NCBI GenBank assembly: GCA_021818955.1
Contig: JAKASR010000018.1
Span: 17,071 to 81,070, forward strand
Source: Acidobacteriota bacterium
Lineage (GTDB): Bacteria; Acidobacteriota; Terriglobia; Terriglobales; SCQP01
Length of the DNA stretch: 64,000 nt
Direction of reading: 5' to 3'
Shown: piece by piece, positions 9,095 through 19,110 of the stretch
Layout: every line of letters starts with the position of its first letter
Numbering within the stretch: the stretch's first letter is position 1
The notes under the pieces: model-generated
What the model was told of the DNA's origin: nothing
Seen by the model: only the letters and a program-made list of their open reading frames with translations
Database searches by the model: none
Position numbers and translations under genes: made by a program

Positions 9095-10507
9095 ATGGCC
9101 GCTCCTTCCCCAGCCCGCCGCGCCGCGGCGGAAATTCTGCTGGCGGTGGAAGCTCGCGAGGCCTGGGCCAGCGAACTGCTGCGCTCTCGCGCCAGCGGGC
9201 TTTCCGCCGCTGACCGGGCTTTGACTTCGGAACTGGTGCTGGGATCGCTACGCCGGCAGGGCTGGCTGGATCATGTGCTGACGCCGATTCTGGCGCGCCG
9301 GGGACATAACCTGCTCCGGCTGGATGCGGGCTTGCGGATGACCTTGCGGCTGGGTCTGTACCAATTGATCTGGCTGGAGCGTATCCCGGCCGCGGTGGCG
9401 GTAGATCAGAGTGTAGGCCTGGCGCGCGCACTGCGCCTAAGCTCCGGCGCCGGCCTGATCAATGCTGTTTTGCGTGCCGCGCTGCGTTTACCTGAACTGC
9501 GCGCTGGGCGCGAGCTGCGAGCTTTTCCGCCGGATTGGAAACAGGCGGAATTCCTGGCCCGGCTTTCGCACCCGGAATGGTTGTTGCGCCGATGGCGCGC
9601 GCGCTGGGGCGATGCCGCCGCGCTGGAGATCGCCGCCTATGGCGATACCGCTCCAGCGCTGCATTTATGCGTGCACCCGCAGCTCGATTCCGGCGAGGTA
9701 CAGGCCGAGCTTGCCAGCGAACGGATAGAGACCGAGCCGTTGTGGCTGCGTGGCGCCTTGCGGGTACAAAGCGGGGATCCCACCGCCAGCGACTGCTTCC
9801 GCCGGCGGAGGGTATGGATTCAGGCTGCCGGCTCGCAATTCATGGCTTGGCTGTTGCTGGCAGCGGGCGCCCCGGCGGTTAGCAGCCAAATATCTGCCCA
9901 AGCCCTGCCCTGGATCGCCGATGCCTGCGCCGCGCCCGGCGGCAAAGCGGCTATACTGGCCGCTCAAAACGGCCCGCTGCTGGCGCTCGAATTGCATCCC
10001 CGCCGGGCCGCTAACATGCGTCGCCGCTTTCCCGCGGCTGGATGGCCGGGTCTGCACCTGGCCGCCGCCGATGCCGCGCGCGACTGGCCCGCCGCCGCAC
10101 CTTTTTCGCGCATTCTATTGGACGCTCCCTGCACCGGCACGGGAACGCTGGCGCGTAATCCCGAACTGCGCTGGCGGCTGTCAGCTTCCGATCCGGAACG
10201 CTTGGCCGTGACGCAAGCGGCCTTGCTCGGATCCTCACTCCGCCAAGCCGCGCCGGCGGCGCGTTTGCTCTACAGCGTCTGCTCGCTGGAAGGGGAAGAG
10301 GGTGAAGGCGTGCTGGAGCGCGTCTTGGACACCGCGCCCGGCTGGATGCCGAGCCCGTTTGAGACCGTGCTGGAGCGCATGCATGCCGGCGGGCGCATTC
10401 TTACAACGCCAGCCGAACTGCGCCTCGTGGGCCCGAATTTGATCCTGTTACCCGGGCCGGAAAGCGGGGGCGGTTTCTTTGCCGCCCTACTGTCGCGCGG
10501 GGTATGA
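9095..10507 (+). CDS. rsmB: 16S rRNA (cytosine-967-C5)-methyltransferase RsmB (NusB + Fmu domains)
   Basis: N-terminal NusB-like domain, ADACAAPGGKA SAM motif, LLDAPCTGTGTLARNPELRW and YSVCSLEGEEGE catalytic motifs. Confidence 0.92.
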   Translation: MAAPSPARRAAAEILLAVEAREAWASELLRSRASGLSAADRALTSELVLGSLRRQGWLDHVLTPILARRGHNLLRLDAGLRMTLRLGLYQLIWLERIPAAVAVDQSVGLARALRLSSGAGLINAVLRAALRLPELRAGRELRAFPPDWKQAEFLARLSHPEWLLRRWRARWGDAAALEIAAYGDTAPALHLCVHPQLDSGEVQAELASERIETEPLWLRGALRVQSGDPTASDCFRRRRVWIQAAGSQFMAWLLLAAGAPAVSSQISAQALPWIADACAAPGGKAAILAAQNGPLLALELHPRRAANMRRRFPAAGWPGLHLAAADAARDWPAAAPFSRILLDAPCTGTGTLARNPELRWRLSASDPERLAVTQAALLGSSLRQAAPAARLLYSVCSLEGEEGEGVLERVLDTAPGWMPSPFETVLERMHAGGRILTTPAELRLVGPNLILLPGPESGGGFFAALLSRGV

Positions 10508-10513
10508 AGAAAT

Positions 10514-10550
10514 AAGCCGCCCGGCGATATGCGCGCCGGGCGGCTTGTTT
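10514..10550. terminator. Rho-independent terminator between convergent genes
   Basis: Perfect 13-bp stem AAGCCGCCCGGCG/CGCCGGGCGGCTT with 7-nt loop, followed by GTTT on the + strand; preceded by AT-rich sequence on the other strand. Confidence 0.8.
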
Positions 10551-10567
10551 GAAGCGACAAAAGAGGC

Positions 10568-12490
10568 TTAATTCAACGCAGGCGGAGGGTTCTGCGTAGC
10601 GCCATTGTTTAATTCCTGCACCTTGATGCGGTTTTTGACTTTCAAACCCTGCGCATTCTGGCGGGCGATTTTGCCGGCCCGTTTTTTATCCTTGTGACTG
10701 CTTACAGTGCCGGTCAGTTCCACGCGGTTGCCAGTGACCGAGACCATTACATTGCTCAAGGCGGGATCGGCCTGGAACTGGTTTTGTATTTGGGTCTGGA
10801 CGTTGCTGTTGGCGCTGGGTTGAGTTCCAGCCTGCGACTGACCCATCTGACCGCTTTGGCTACTAGACGGGTTGGCCTGCTGGTTTTGTGAGGCGGAAGG
10901 ATTACTGCCGGGGTTCTGTTCGTTCTGTTCTTCCGAACCGCTTTGCCCCGGAGTGGCCGTTTGGGTTTGTGTATTCGTGCCGCTCATGCTACCCGACTGA
11001 GTCGATTGCGAGCTGGTAGCGCTCGATTGCGACTGGGAGGAAGGGTAAGGCGGCTGCTGCGAAGGAGTTGCGCCCGGCTGGCTCTGTTCCGAAGGCGAAG
11101 CTTGCGGATTCGCGGAGCTGCTGGAGGCACAAGGGCAAGTACTGGAGCTTCCGCTCACGCCCGGCGTGGCGCTAGCCGAGGCGGATGCGCTCGGGTTGGC
11201 GCCGCTGGTTGCATTGGAGCTCACGGTGATGTTATTGACCACATTCGTCACGCCCGAGACGGATTGCGCCACTGACTGCGCTTGTTCTTTCGCTTCTTCG
11301 GTGGGAACCGTACCGGAGAGCGTCACCGTGCCGCTATTATCAACCGTGGCATTGATCGGGTATTGAGCGAGTTGGGAATTTGACTGAATGTTCTGCATCA
11401 CCTGGTTTTGAACGGTGACGTTATTTTGAACATTGTTGGCGGTGTTGTTGTTGATGGTGGTTCCCGCCTGGCCAGCCTGATTCCCGGAAGATTGGCTCGA
11501 GGCTCCGGTCGATGACGGGCTTGCGGCCCCGGTTGAAGAGCTGCTGGGATTGGAGCTGGGCGGCATAGCCTGCCCACTCTGCCCGCTCGTAGCCGTGGAA
11601 GAGGAGCTGGACGGTTGCTGCATCGGTTGCGCGCTGGCGTTGACCTTCATGTGGTTATCCACCTTGGTCACGCCGGTGATGGATTTTACCAGCCGAGTCG
11701 CCCGCTTCTTGTCCGCTTTGCTGGGGACGGTGCCGTGGAGGGTGACTTTGCCCTTGCTATTCACGCTGGCGGTAATCGCATATTGCGACAACTCGGCATC
11801 GGAACTCAAGGCTTGAGTTACCTGGGTTTGCAGGCTGCTACCCATGCCGGCTTGCCCGGAGGGATTGCCGGCCACGGTTTGGCCCTGATTCTGATTCTGT
11901 TCGCCCGGAGTTTCGGTGGGTGTACTGGTGCCGCTTTGAGATTGCCCGGCGGACTGCGGTTGAGTCGAACTATTACTCTGCCCGCTAGGCGGCTGCTCGC
12001 CGGTATTGCCCGGCGTGGCTTGATTTTGGGATTCACCCGCAGTCGAAGCCGCTGCGCCATTGCCGCTGCTCGCGCCGCTCACCGTGATCTGATTGCTGAC
12101 GCTGACCACGCCAGCCACGCTGTCGGCAACTTGCTCGGCATGCTGTTTGGCGGACTTATTCGGTACGCTGCCTTGGAGCGTCACCTGGCCATTGCTTACT
12201 GACGCGGTGATGCCGGCATTTTGCAGTTGCGGATCGGAATTGATCGCGTTTTGAACCTGTTGCTGAATCTGCGAGTCGCTCAACGCGGGTTGCTGTGGTT
12301 GCATCCCGCTTGGACTAGCTGATTCCGCCCCGGATTGGCTGCCCGATGGCGAAGTCGCCGATGGGGCGGTTGGCGAGGGCGTATTCGGCTGGTTTGGTTG
12401 AGTCGAGGGCTGCTGGGCCAGCATGAGGCCGCCTTGCAGTCCAAGCGCCACCGCCAGAATCGCCCATCGGTTTGCACTTGAAAACTTCAT
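10568..12490 (-). CDS. Secreted protein with four BON domains joined by long S/Q/N/P/G-rich linkers
   Basis: Signal peptide; four repeats of pattern ...QIQ..VQNAINSDPQL...VSNGQVTLQGSVPNKSAKQHAEQVADSVAGVVSVSNQI. Confidence 0.85.
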   Translation of the reverse strand: MKFSSANRWAILAVALGLQGGLMLAQQPSTQPNQPNTPSPTAPSATSPSGSQSGAESASPSGMQPQQPALSDSQIQQQVQNAINSDPQLQNAGITASVSNGQVTLQGSVPNKSAKQHAEQVADSVAGVVSVSNQITVSGASSGNGAAASTAGESQNQATPGNTGEQPPSGQSNSSTQPQSAGQSQSGTSTPTETPGEQNQNQGQTVAGNPSGQAGMGSSLQTQVTQALSSDAELSQYAITASVNSKGKVTLHGTVPSKADKKRATRLVKSITGVTKVDNHMKVNASAQPMQQPSSSSSTATSGQSGQAMPPSSNPSSSSTGAASPSSTGASSQSSGNQAGQAGTTINNNTANNVQNNVTVQNQVMQNIQSNSQLAQYPINATVDNSGTVTLSGTVPTEEAKEQAQSVAQSVSGVTNVVNNITVSSNATSGANPSASASASATPGVSGSSSTCPCASSSSANPQASPSEQSQPGATPSQQPPYPSSQSQSSATSSQSTQSGSMSGTNTQTQTATPGQSGSEEQNEQNPGSNPSASQNQQANPSSSQSGQMGQSQAGTQPSANSNVQTQIQNQFQADPALSNVMVSVTGNRVELTGTVSSHKDKKRAGKIARQNAQGLKVKNRIKVQELNNGATQNPPPALN

Positions 12491-12958
12491 ACTCCCCCCT
12501 GCAAAAACGAACGAGTTTAAGCGTCCAGCGCCAAGCTGGACACGAAGTCCCTGCGCTTGGGCCTACGCCTTTGTCTTGTTCGAATGCCATCTGGCCGCGA
12601 ATGAGTTGTCCATCTTCCAAGCACGTCGCCAAGCTGAATGAGAAAAAGGCCAGGCAATATGGAATGGGCGGGCACTGACCAAGGGAATGACCCTAGCGGG
12701 ATGACGCTGGGAGTACAGGGTAACCCCTGCCTGCAGGGGCAGTATTCATCCCCTCCACCCATCTCGGCTGAGTGCGATAGTAGGGGCATGAAGTTGCTGT
12801 TTCCATGAAGTTGTTGTTTATTTGTAAGCACATCCCGCAAAAAGGCCCATGGATTATTGATGAATTCTGGAATCTTGGGCAAGTGACTCGCTTCCCCTAA
12901 CAGAAACTCTGGTTTATGATGCTTCCATCGCTTTGCCGCTTCGCGCACCGGCATAAAG

Positions 12959-15900
12959 ATGCGTATATTTCCTTTATCGCTTGCACTGTCGTTGCTCTGC
13001 TCGGCAGTATTTCTGTCTCTGGCCTGGATGCGCCGCCAGGACCTTTATTTACGTTCATGGATGGGCGCATGGCTGGGGCTTAGCCTGACCGCCGGTCTGA
13101 ATGAGTTGCAGTGGGGATTCTACGCGCCTTTTCGCCATGCCCTCGATACTTCCCTGCTGTTTTTGGCGCTGTCATTGCTGTATTTATCGGCACAACAATT
13201 GAATCAAGCCCAGGTTAAAAACCCGCTGGCGCCGGCCGGCGTAGCGCCGCCAGCGCAACGCAAGTGGCCACCCACCTGGTTTTGGCTGGGGGGCGCCCTA
13301 TGGGCGGCTTTGGTGCTAAGCCATAAGCTGCCGCAGACCCCCTGGCTGCGATTGCCGGAAATCATAGCGTTCGCGATTACCGGTATGGAGTTTGCCCTGC
13401 TGCAACGCCGGCCCTGGACGCAGCGCTTTTTCGGCATCGCCATTCTGTTTTGGGGCATGGCGGTATTGTGGCGTCAGGGGGTGATTGCCGCCGCGATGCT
13501 CCCCGCGATGGCGCTGGAATTACCGGCGCGTACGCTGCTGGCGTTGTGTATGCTGCTGGTGATTTACGACGAGGAAAAGCGCAGCGCCGGGCGCCATCTG
13601 CTGGCGCTCTCCAATTTGCAACTGCGCGGCCATGGCGCGGTGCGAGTCGACGACCTGCAACGCGTTCTCGGCGCCTTGCACAAACGCGTGCTCAGCCAAT
13701 TTTCCCGCCGGGCGCTGCTCTGGACCGCGCCGGAATTCGGGCTGGATTGGCACCGATTCAATTGCGGTTTTTCCGATAGTTTTCTGGCTTATTTACAATC
13801 TGCCGGCGCTGGCGTGTTGCGCGATTTATTGCCGCGATTCCGCGGCGTCCTGGTGGTGCGAGATCTGCGCCATCCGGACGAGCTGGGCGCGCTGGGCGAA
13901 GCCGCCCTCACCCGCGAGCTCAATATGCATCTGCGCGCCGAGGCCACGCCCGGTTTTACCTGTGTCGCCCTGCAGGCGCACAGCCAGGTGATGGGGCTGA
14001 TCTTAATCGGGCACGAGCGCCGCCGTGGACTGCTCGCAGACGAGTTGCGGATTGCCCTGATTCTGGCCGGGCAGGTCGCGGTGGCGCTGGAAAATTACCG
14101 CCTGGCAACGGAAGGGCTCCGCCGCGGCCAGGAATATGAGCTGCTGACCCATGTCGGCACCGCGATCAGCTCGATTCTCGACCGCGACAGCCTGTTTCGC
14201 ATGATCCATGCCGAATTGGGCAAGCTGATGGACACGCGGAATTTCTATGTCGCTTTCGAACGGCCGGCAGAGCAGGAGATCACCTTCGAGTTTGAAATTG
14301 AGCACAACATGCTATTGCCGCCGCGGCGACGGACACGGGGACAGGGATTGACCGAATACGTGATTGAAACCGGCCGCCCGCTGCTGATTCCCAACCAGGT
14401 GTTGGAGTTTATCGAGGAGCATGGCATTCAGGCCAGCGGCCGGCCGGCGAGATGTTGGATGGGAGTCCCCATTCTGCGGCCCGGGCGGCCTTCCGGAGTG
14501 ATCGCGCTGCAGAACTTCGAGCGAGAAGAGGCATTCGACAACGCCCATCTACGGCTGCTGGAGATTGTGGCCGGGCAGGCCGCGGTGGCTCTGGAAAATG
14601 CCCGGCTCTTCACGGAAGAACAGCGCAGCAACCGCGAGTTGCAATTTCTGAACCGCATCGCGCACGTGGCGATCTCCACTTTCGGTCCGCCGCAAGCCAT
14701 GATGCAAGCGGTGGCGCGCGAGATTCAGGCGGCGTTCGATTTCGATTGCGTGGGTTTGGGCTTAATCGGATTCCGTTCTACCGAAGTGGGATTTGAAGCC
14801 TTGGCGGGGCGCCTGCCTCCACCTCCGGAGCCGTTGCGGTTCAGTTTGCATGAAGCGCCGCTAGCCGATGCAATACATGGGCATCATGCCTGCCGGTGGA
14901 GTTCGGATGGCAGCGAGCCGCGTCCGGCCACGTTGCATCCCCAGGCGCAAAGCCAGTTTATCTTGCCCATCAGCTATGCCCAGCAGGTATTGGGCGTTCT
15001 GGTGCTGGAAAGCCGCTCGCCTGGAGCTTTCCCTGCCGAACAGGCGCGCACCCTACAAACCTTAAGCGATCAGTTGGCCGCGACGTTGAATAACATTATT
15101 ATTTTTCAGCGCATGGAGGAGCAAGCCGTCACCGACGGATTAACCGGCTTGAAAACGCGGCGATTTTTTATGGAAGCTCTGCAAGCGGAATGGAAGCGAT
15201 CCAGCCGCAATGGCCGGCCTTTCACGCTGATGCTGTTGGACTTGAATAATTTTAAACAACTTAATGACACGCTCGGCCACCTGGAAGGCGATGTCGCGCT
15301 CACCCGTACGGCCCGCATCCTCGAGCAGAAGTGCCGATCCAGCAATATTCTGGCCCGCTTGGGCGGGGATGAATTCACGATCCTGCTTCAGGAAACCTCA
15401 AAACAGCAAGCCCCGGCGCTGCTCGAGCGCCTGCGCGAGGCGTTTGCGCAGGATGAATTGCTGCGCGAGCGCGGCATCAGCGCCAGTTTCGGACTGGGGG
15501 CGTATCCGGAAGACGGGGCTACGCCGGAGGAGGTCTTGCGCGCCGCTGATCTGGATATGTATGCCGCCAAGACGGCAAGCGCGGCTCAGGAAGTAGGTTT
15601 TCGCATGCGCCGCACTCCTCCTCCGAGCGCATCCCCGGCCGCGCTGGAAACCGCTTTGCCTTCGCTGCTGGCCCTGACCGCGGCGCTTGATGCGCGGGAT
15701 TGCCTGGGCCCAGGGCATCATGAGCGGGTGGCCCAATTGGCTTGGCGCCTGGCGCGGGTATTGGGTTTGCCAGAGATCGAACAGGATCGCATCCGGCTGG
15801 CCGGAAGACTGCACGATTTGGGCAAATGCGGCTTCAGCGCCGAGTTTTTGCGCAAGCCCCGCCTGCTGGCTTCCGACTGGGCGCTCATGCGCCTGCATCC

Positions 15901-16237
15901 CATCTGGGGCGCCGAGATGGTACGCGGGCTGGAGGGCGGCGAAGGCCTGGCGGAGTGCATTGCCGCGCATCATGAATGGTTTAATGGCCAGGGATACCCG
16001 CACGGTTTAAGCGGCGATGAGGTGCCCCTGGGCGGCCGCATTCTCGCCCTGGCGGAGACTTATGATGCCATGACTCATCCCATGCCCGGCCGCCAGCCGC
16101 ATTCCTACACCCCGGAAGCGGCGACGGAAGAACTGAAACGGCTCTCGGGGGTACAATTCGATCCCTCCATGATCGCTGTTTTCCTGCACCTGCTGCGCTC
16201 GCCCTTGTCGGTGAGCGCGCTTTCGCAATCAGTCTAG
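12959..16237 (+). CDS. Membrane-anchored GAF-GGDEF-HD-GYP signalling protein
   Basis: N-terminal TM region, GAF-like repeats, ARLGGDEFTIL, then HDLGK ... HHEWFNGQGYPHGLSGDEVPLGGRILALAETYDAMT (HD-GYP). Confidence 0.9.
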   Translation: MRIFPLSLALSLLCSAVFLSLAWMRRQDLYLRSWMGAWLGLSLTAGLNELQWGFYAPFRHALDTSLLFLALSLLYLSAQQLNQAQVKNPLAPAGVAPPAQRKWPPTWFWLGGALWAALVLSHKLPQTPWLRLPEIIAFAITGMEFALLQRRPWTQRFFGIAILFWGMAVLWRQGVIAAAMLPAMALELPARTLLALCMLLVIYDEEKRSAGRHLLALSNLQLRGHGAVRVDDLQRVLGALHKRVLSQFSRRALLWTAPEFGLDWHRFNCGFSDSFLAYLQSAGAGVLRDLLPRFRGVLVVRDLRHPDELGALGEAALTRELNMHLRAEATPGFTCVALQAHSQVMGLILIGHERRRGLLADELRIALILAGQVAVALENYRLATEGLRRGQEYELLTHVGTAISSILDRDSLFRMIHAELGKLMDTRNFYVAFERPAEQEITFEFEIEHNMLLPPRRRTRGQGLTEYVIETGRPLLIPNQVLEFIEEHGIQASGRPARCWMGVPILRPGRPSGVIALQNFEREEAFDNAHLRLLEIVAGQAAVALENARLFTEEQRSNRELQFLNRIAHVAISTFGPPQAMMQAVAREIQAAFDFDCVGLGLIGFRSTEVGFEALAGRLPPPPEPLRFSLHEAPLADAIHGHHACRWSSDGSEPRPATLHPQAQSQFILPISYAQQVLGVLVLESRSPGAFPAEQARTLQTLSDQLAATLNNIIIFQRMEEQAVTDGLTGLKTRRFFMEALQAEWKRSSRNGRPFTLMLLDLNNFKQLNDTLGHLEGDVALTRTARILEQKCRSSNILARLGGDEFTILLQETSKQQAPALLERLREAFAQDELLRERGISASFGLGAYPEDGATPEEVLRAADLDMYAAKTASAAQEVGFRMRRTPPPSASPAALETALPSLLALTAALDARDCLGPGHHERVAQLAWRLARVLGLPEIEQDRIRLAGRLHDLGKCGFSAEFLRKPRLLASDWALMRLHPIWGAEMVRGLEGGEGLAECIAAHHEWFNGQGYPHGLSGDEVPLGGRILALAETYDAMTHPMPGRQPHSYTPEAATEELKRLSGVQFDPSMIAVFLHLLRSPLSVSALSQSV

Positions 16238-16260
16238 AAGAGAAGCCCACCCGATACGAT

Positions 16261-16302
16261 GCGAAAGCGTGGGCGCCTAAAAATAAAAGCGGCCGAGCCG
16301 CT
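16261..16302 (+). repeat. Solo 3' module of the dispersed repeat family
   Basis: gcgaaagcgtgggcgcctaaaaataaaagcggccgagccgct matches the 3' end of the full copies with about 3 differences. Confidence 0.75.
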
Positions 16303-16437
16303 TCCAGCCGCCCGCGAAAGGAAATTGGAATTATCGATGGGGAAGTTAAACAGCCGGATTCACTCAAGCATCAGGAAAAAATTTAAATAAGCCTTGTCGC
16401 CACGCCCGGACGCCAGTCTAGCCTATCCTGTTGCTTC

Positions 16438-18078
16438 GTGTCCGCTCCTCGCCAAAGCGACCGTCCCCGCCTCACCGGCCTCCATCTGGGCCGATTGGGC
16501 CGCATCACATTTTGGATGATGGCGGCCGTGGCGCTGTCGCGGGTGATTGGGTATATCCGTAATGCCTATATCGCCTATGCTTTTGGCGCCAATAAAATCG
16601 TCGACGTTTATGTCGCCGCATTCACCCTGCCTAATTGGCTCAACTACCTGGCCGCCGGCGGCACGCTCTCGATCACCTTCATCACGTTGTTCAGCGGCTA
16701 TCTGGCGCGCGGGGAAGAGGAGGAAGGCTATCGCGTATTCTCGACCGTTCTCAATTTCCTTTTTCTTTTTCTGCTCGCCGGCGTGGTGGCAGGCGAACTG
16801 CTGGCGCCGCGTTTGTTGCGGCTTTATTTGCCGGGGTTTTCCCCGGCACAAATGCGGTTGTGCATTCACCTCACCCGCATCCTGCTGCCGGCGCAGATTT
16901 GTTTTGGCCTGGGCGCGATTTTATCGGCTTTACTTTATGCCCGCGGGCGTTTTTTTCTGCCAGCCATCGCGCCGCTGATTTACAGCCTGTTGATTATTTG
17001 CGGAGGCGTGCTGCTGCGCGAGCGCCTGGGCATCGATAGCCTGGCCTGGGGGGCGCTGGCCGGCGCTCTACTCGGCCCCTTACTGCTGCCGTTGGCCGGC
17101 GCCCGGCATTCGGGACTGCATTATTTCTTTCAGCTTCGCTTGCGCCATCCCGGATTTCGCGAATGGCTGCGGATTACCTGGCCGCTGATGGTAGGCGTCA
17201 CCCTGGTCAGCGCCGATGATTGGATCATGCAGCCGTTGGCGGCTCATCTGCACGGGCTGATCTCGCAGCTCAATTATGCCAAGCGGTTGGATTATGTTCC
17301 AATTGCCGTGCTCGGCCAAGCCGTGGGCCAGGCCGGCATGCCTTTTTTCACCCGCCTGGCCAGCGAGCACGACTGGAAACAATTCGGCTTAACGCTGGAA
17401 CGGTATGTCTGGCGCACCGCGGCCGGGGCTCTGCTCGCGACCAGCGCGATGGCCGCGCTCAGCCTGCCGCTGGTGCGGCTCATCTATCAGCGCGGCCTAT
17501 TTCAACCCTCCGCCGCCCGCGCCACCGCGACCTACCTCGCCTTGTTTTTGCTGGCACTGGTGTTCTGGTGCGTGCAGAACCTCTATGCCCGGGCTTTCTA
17601 TGCCGTAGGCAACACCTTTACCCCCATGCTGGCCGGCACGCTGCTGACCGCGGCTATGATTCCGGTGTATGTCGTCCTTGCGCATCATTGGGGCGGCATC
17701 GGCCTGGTGCTGGCTTCCGACCTGGGCATTGCGCTCTATGCGGCGCTACTGGGCGGGTTACTGCATCGCCGGGCATTGCTGCAGCATCCACAGCGGCGGC
17801 TCGGGCAACTGGCGAGGCTGCTTGCGCTTTGCGTGGTGGCCGGCGGCGCCGTCGCCGCGCTGGTCCACGCGATCGAGCCGGCACACTATCGATGGCTGCC
17901 TGAATTAGGGGTGCTCGCGCTGGCAGGACTGGTCTGGCTGCTGCTGGCGGGTGGGCTGGCGCGCGCGCTGCGGCTCGACCCGCTGCTGGGCGAAGCTATG
18001 CGGCTGATGCGCCGCGTGGCGTTCAAGGCCGGATTGCTCAAGCCCGATATTCGCGACGATGCGCCGCTACGGGAGTGA
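16438..18078 (+). CDS. murJ: Lipid II flippase MurJ / MviN
   Basis: Polytopic; RVIGYIRNAYIAYAFGANKIVDVYVAAFTLPNWLNYLAAGGTLSITFITLFSGYLARGEEEEGYRVF; GTG start. Confidence 0.92.
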   Translation: MSAPRQSDRPRLTGLHLGRLGRITFWMMAAVALSRVIGYIRNAYIAYAFGANKIVDVYVAAFTLPNWLNYLAAGGTLSITFITLFSGYLARGEEEEGYRVFSTVLNFLFLFLLAGVVAGELLAPRLLRLYLPGFSPAQMRLCIHLTRILLPAQICFGLGAILSALLYARGRFFLPAIAPLIYSLLIICGGVLLRERLGIDSLAWGALAGALLGPLLLPLAGARHSGLHYFFQLRLRHPGFREWLRITWPLMVGVTLVSADDWIMQPLAAHLHGLISQLNYAKRLDYVPIAVLGQAVGQAGMPFFTRLASEHDWKQFGLTLERYVWRTAAGALLATSAMAALSLPLVRLIYQRGLFQPSAARATATYLALFLLALVFWCVQNLYARAFYAVGNTFTPMLAGTLLTAAMIPVYVVLAHHWGGIGLVLASDLGIALYAALLGGLLHRRALLQHPQRRLGQLARLLALCVVAGGAVAALVHAIEPAHYRWLPELGVLALAGLVWLLLAGGLARALRLDPLLGEAMRLMRRVAFKAGLLKPDIRDDAPLRE

Positions 18079-18081
18079 AGA

Positions 18082-18927
18082 TTAGAAAATTTTTCCCAGC
18101 TTGTTTTTGATATCCGGCCAGAATTCGGCTTCTACATTGAAAATAGCGGTACCGCCCAAGTCCCAATAAATGCGCGACATCGTATGCCCCATATTGCGTT
18201 CGTTACTGGGGTAATACAAATTCGAGGTAAACGCCGCCAGAATCGTGCCTGCGGTGGCGCCGCTGGCAAAGGTCCAGCTGCCGTTATCGGTACGGGCGAT
18301 GAAGACGCGCGAGAGCGCGTACCAGATGCGCGCCGGAACGCTCGCCTGCCGCCCCAGCCGGAAATAGCGCGGGTCCTGGTGCAACCAGGAAACAAACAGA
18401 TAATCGCCGAAATAGCTGGAAATGGTGCTGTCGGCCAGCGCCGAACCATAGCATTTGGAATAACTGTCCAGCCCGCTGCCATAACCGCAAAAGCCGTCCG
18501 TTTTCGAGTGCTCCAGCGCGGCTTCCGTCGCCCCCGCCGCCAATCCAATGGGATCGTAGGCGCCTTCGGCAAATTCCAGAAACTTTTCATGCGAGGTGAG
18601 CGGCACGAACTTGTGCCGGTAGTCCACGTTATAGGCGGGAATCACAAAAAAAATATGCTTGGGCGAACCGGCCATCGCATTTTTCTCCGCTGCTTTCTTC
18701 GCCGCTTTTTGAGCCGTATTTTGCTGCGGTGGATTCGACGCCAGGGCAGCGGGAGTAGCTGCTTGCGGGGATTGATTTTGTGGCGCCTTCATTGCGGCCG
18801 GGGCCTTGGCTGTCTGGGAGTCCGGCGGCGCCGGCAAATGGGTTCGTGGCAGTGCGGCTAATGGCAGACTGGCTGCCAAAAGCATGATTAGCGATAGAAC
18901 CAAAGTGCAAAGTCGAGGGGAATTCAT
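18082..18927 (-). CDS. Conserved hypothetical secreted protein
   Basis: Signal peptide, Ala/Pro-rich segment, then a globular C-terminus (FFVIPAYNVDYRHKFVPLTSHEKF...). Confidence 0.7.
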   Translation of the reverse strand: MNSPRLCTLVLSLIMLLAASLPLAALPRTHLPAPPDSQTAKAPAAMKAPQNQSPQAATPAALASNPPQQNTAQKAAKKAAEKNAMAGSPKHIFFVIPAYNVDYRHKFVPLTSHEKFLEFAEGAYDPIGLAAGATEAALEHSKTDGFCGYGSGLDSYSKCYGSALADSTISSYFGDYLFVSWLHQDPRYFRLGRQASVPARIWYALSRVFIARTDNGSWTFASGATAGTILAAFTSNLYYPSNERNMGHTMSRIYWDLGGTAIFNVEAEFWPDIKNKLGKIF

Positions 18928-19110
18928 GTTTGCGTTGCCGGCAATCCGTCCGATATTTTAAGTTTACAACCTCCCCTGTGTAGGATATTCATGTTGGCGC
19001 CGGCCAAATTACAATCGTGCGACCACACACACTGGGGTAGCTCATGAAAATCGCATCCGGGTCATAGCATTTGAATAGATGCTGACGTAAGCAAAACCAC
19101 AATTCCCGCC

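Noticed and set aside
12517-12954. 145-aa ORF upstream of the GGDEF/HD-GYP gene
   Set aside because: No recognisable family, overlaps the BON gene leader and looks like intergenic translation; cannot be supported.
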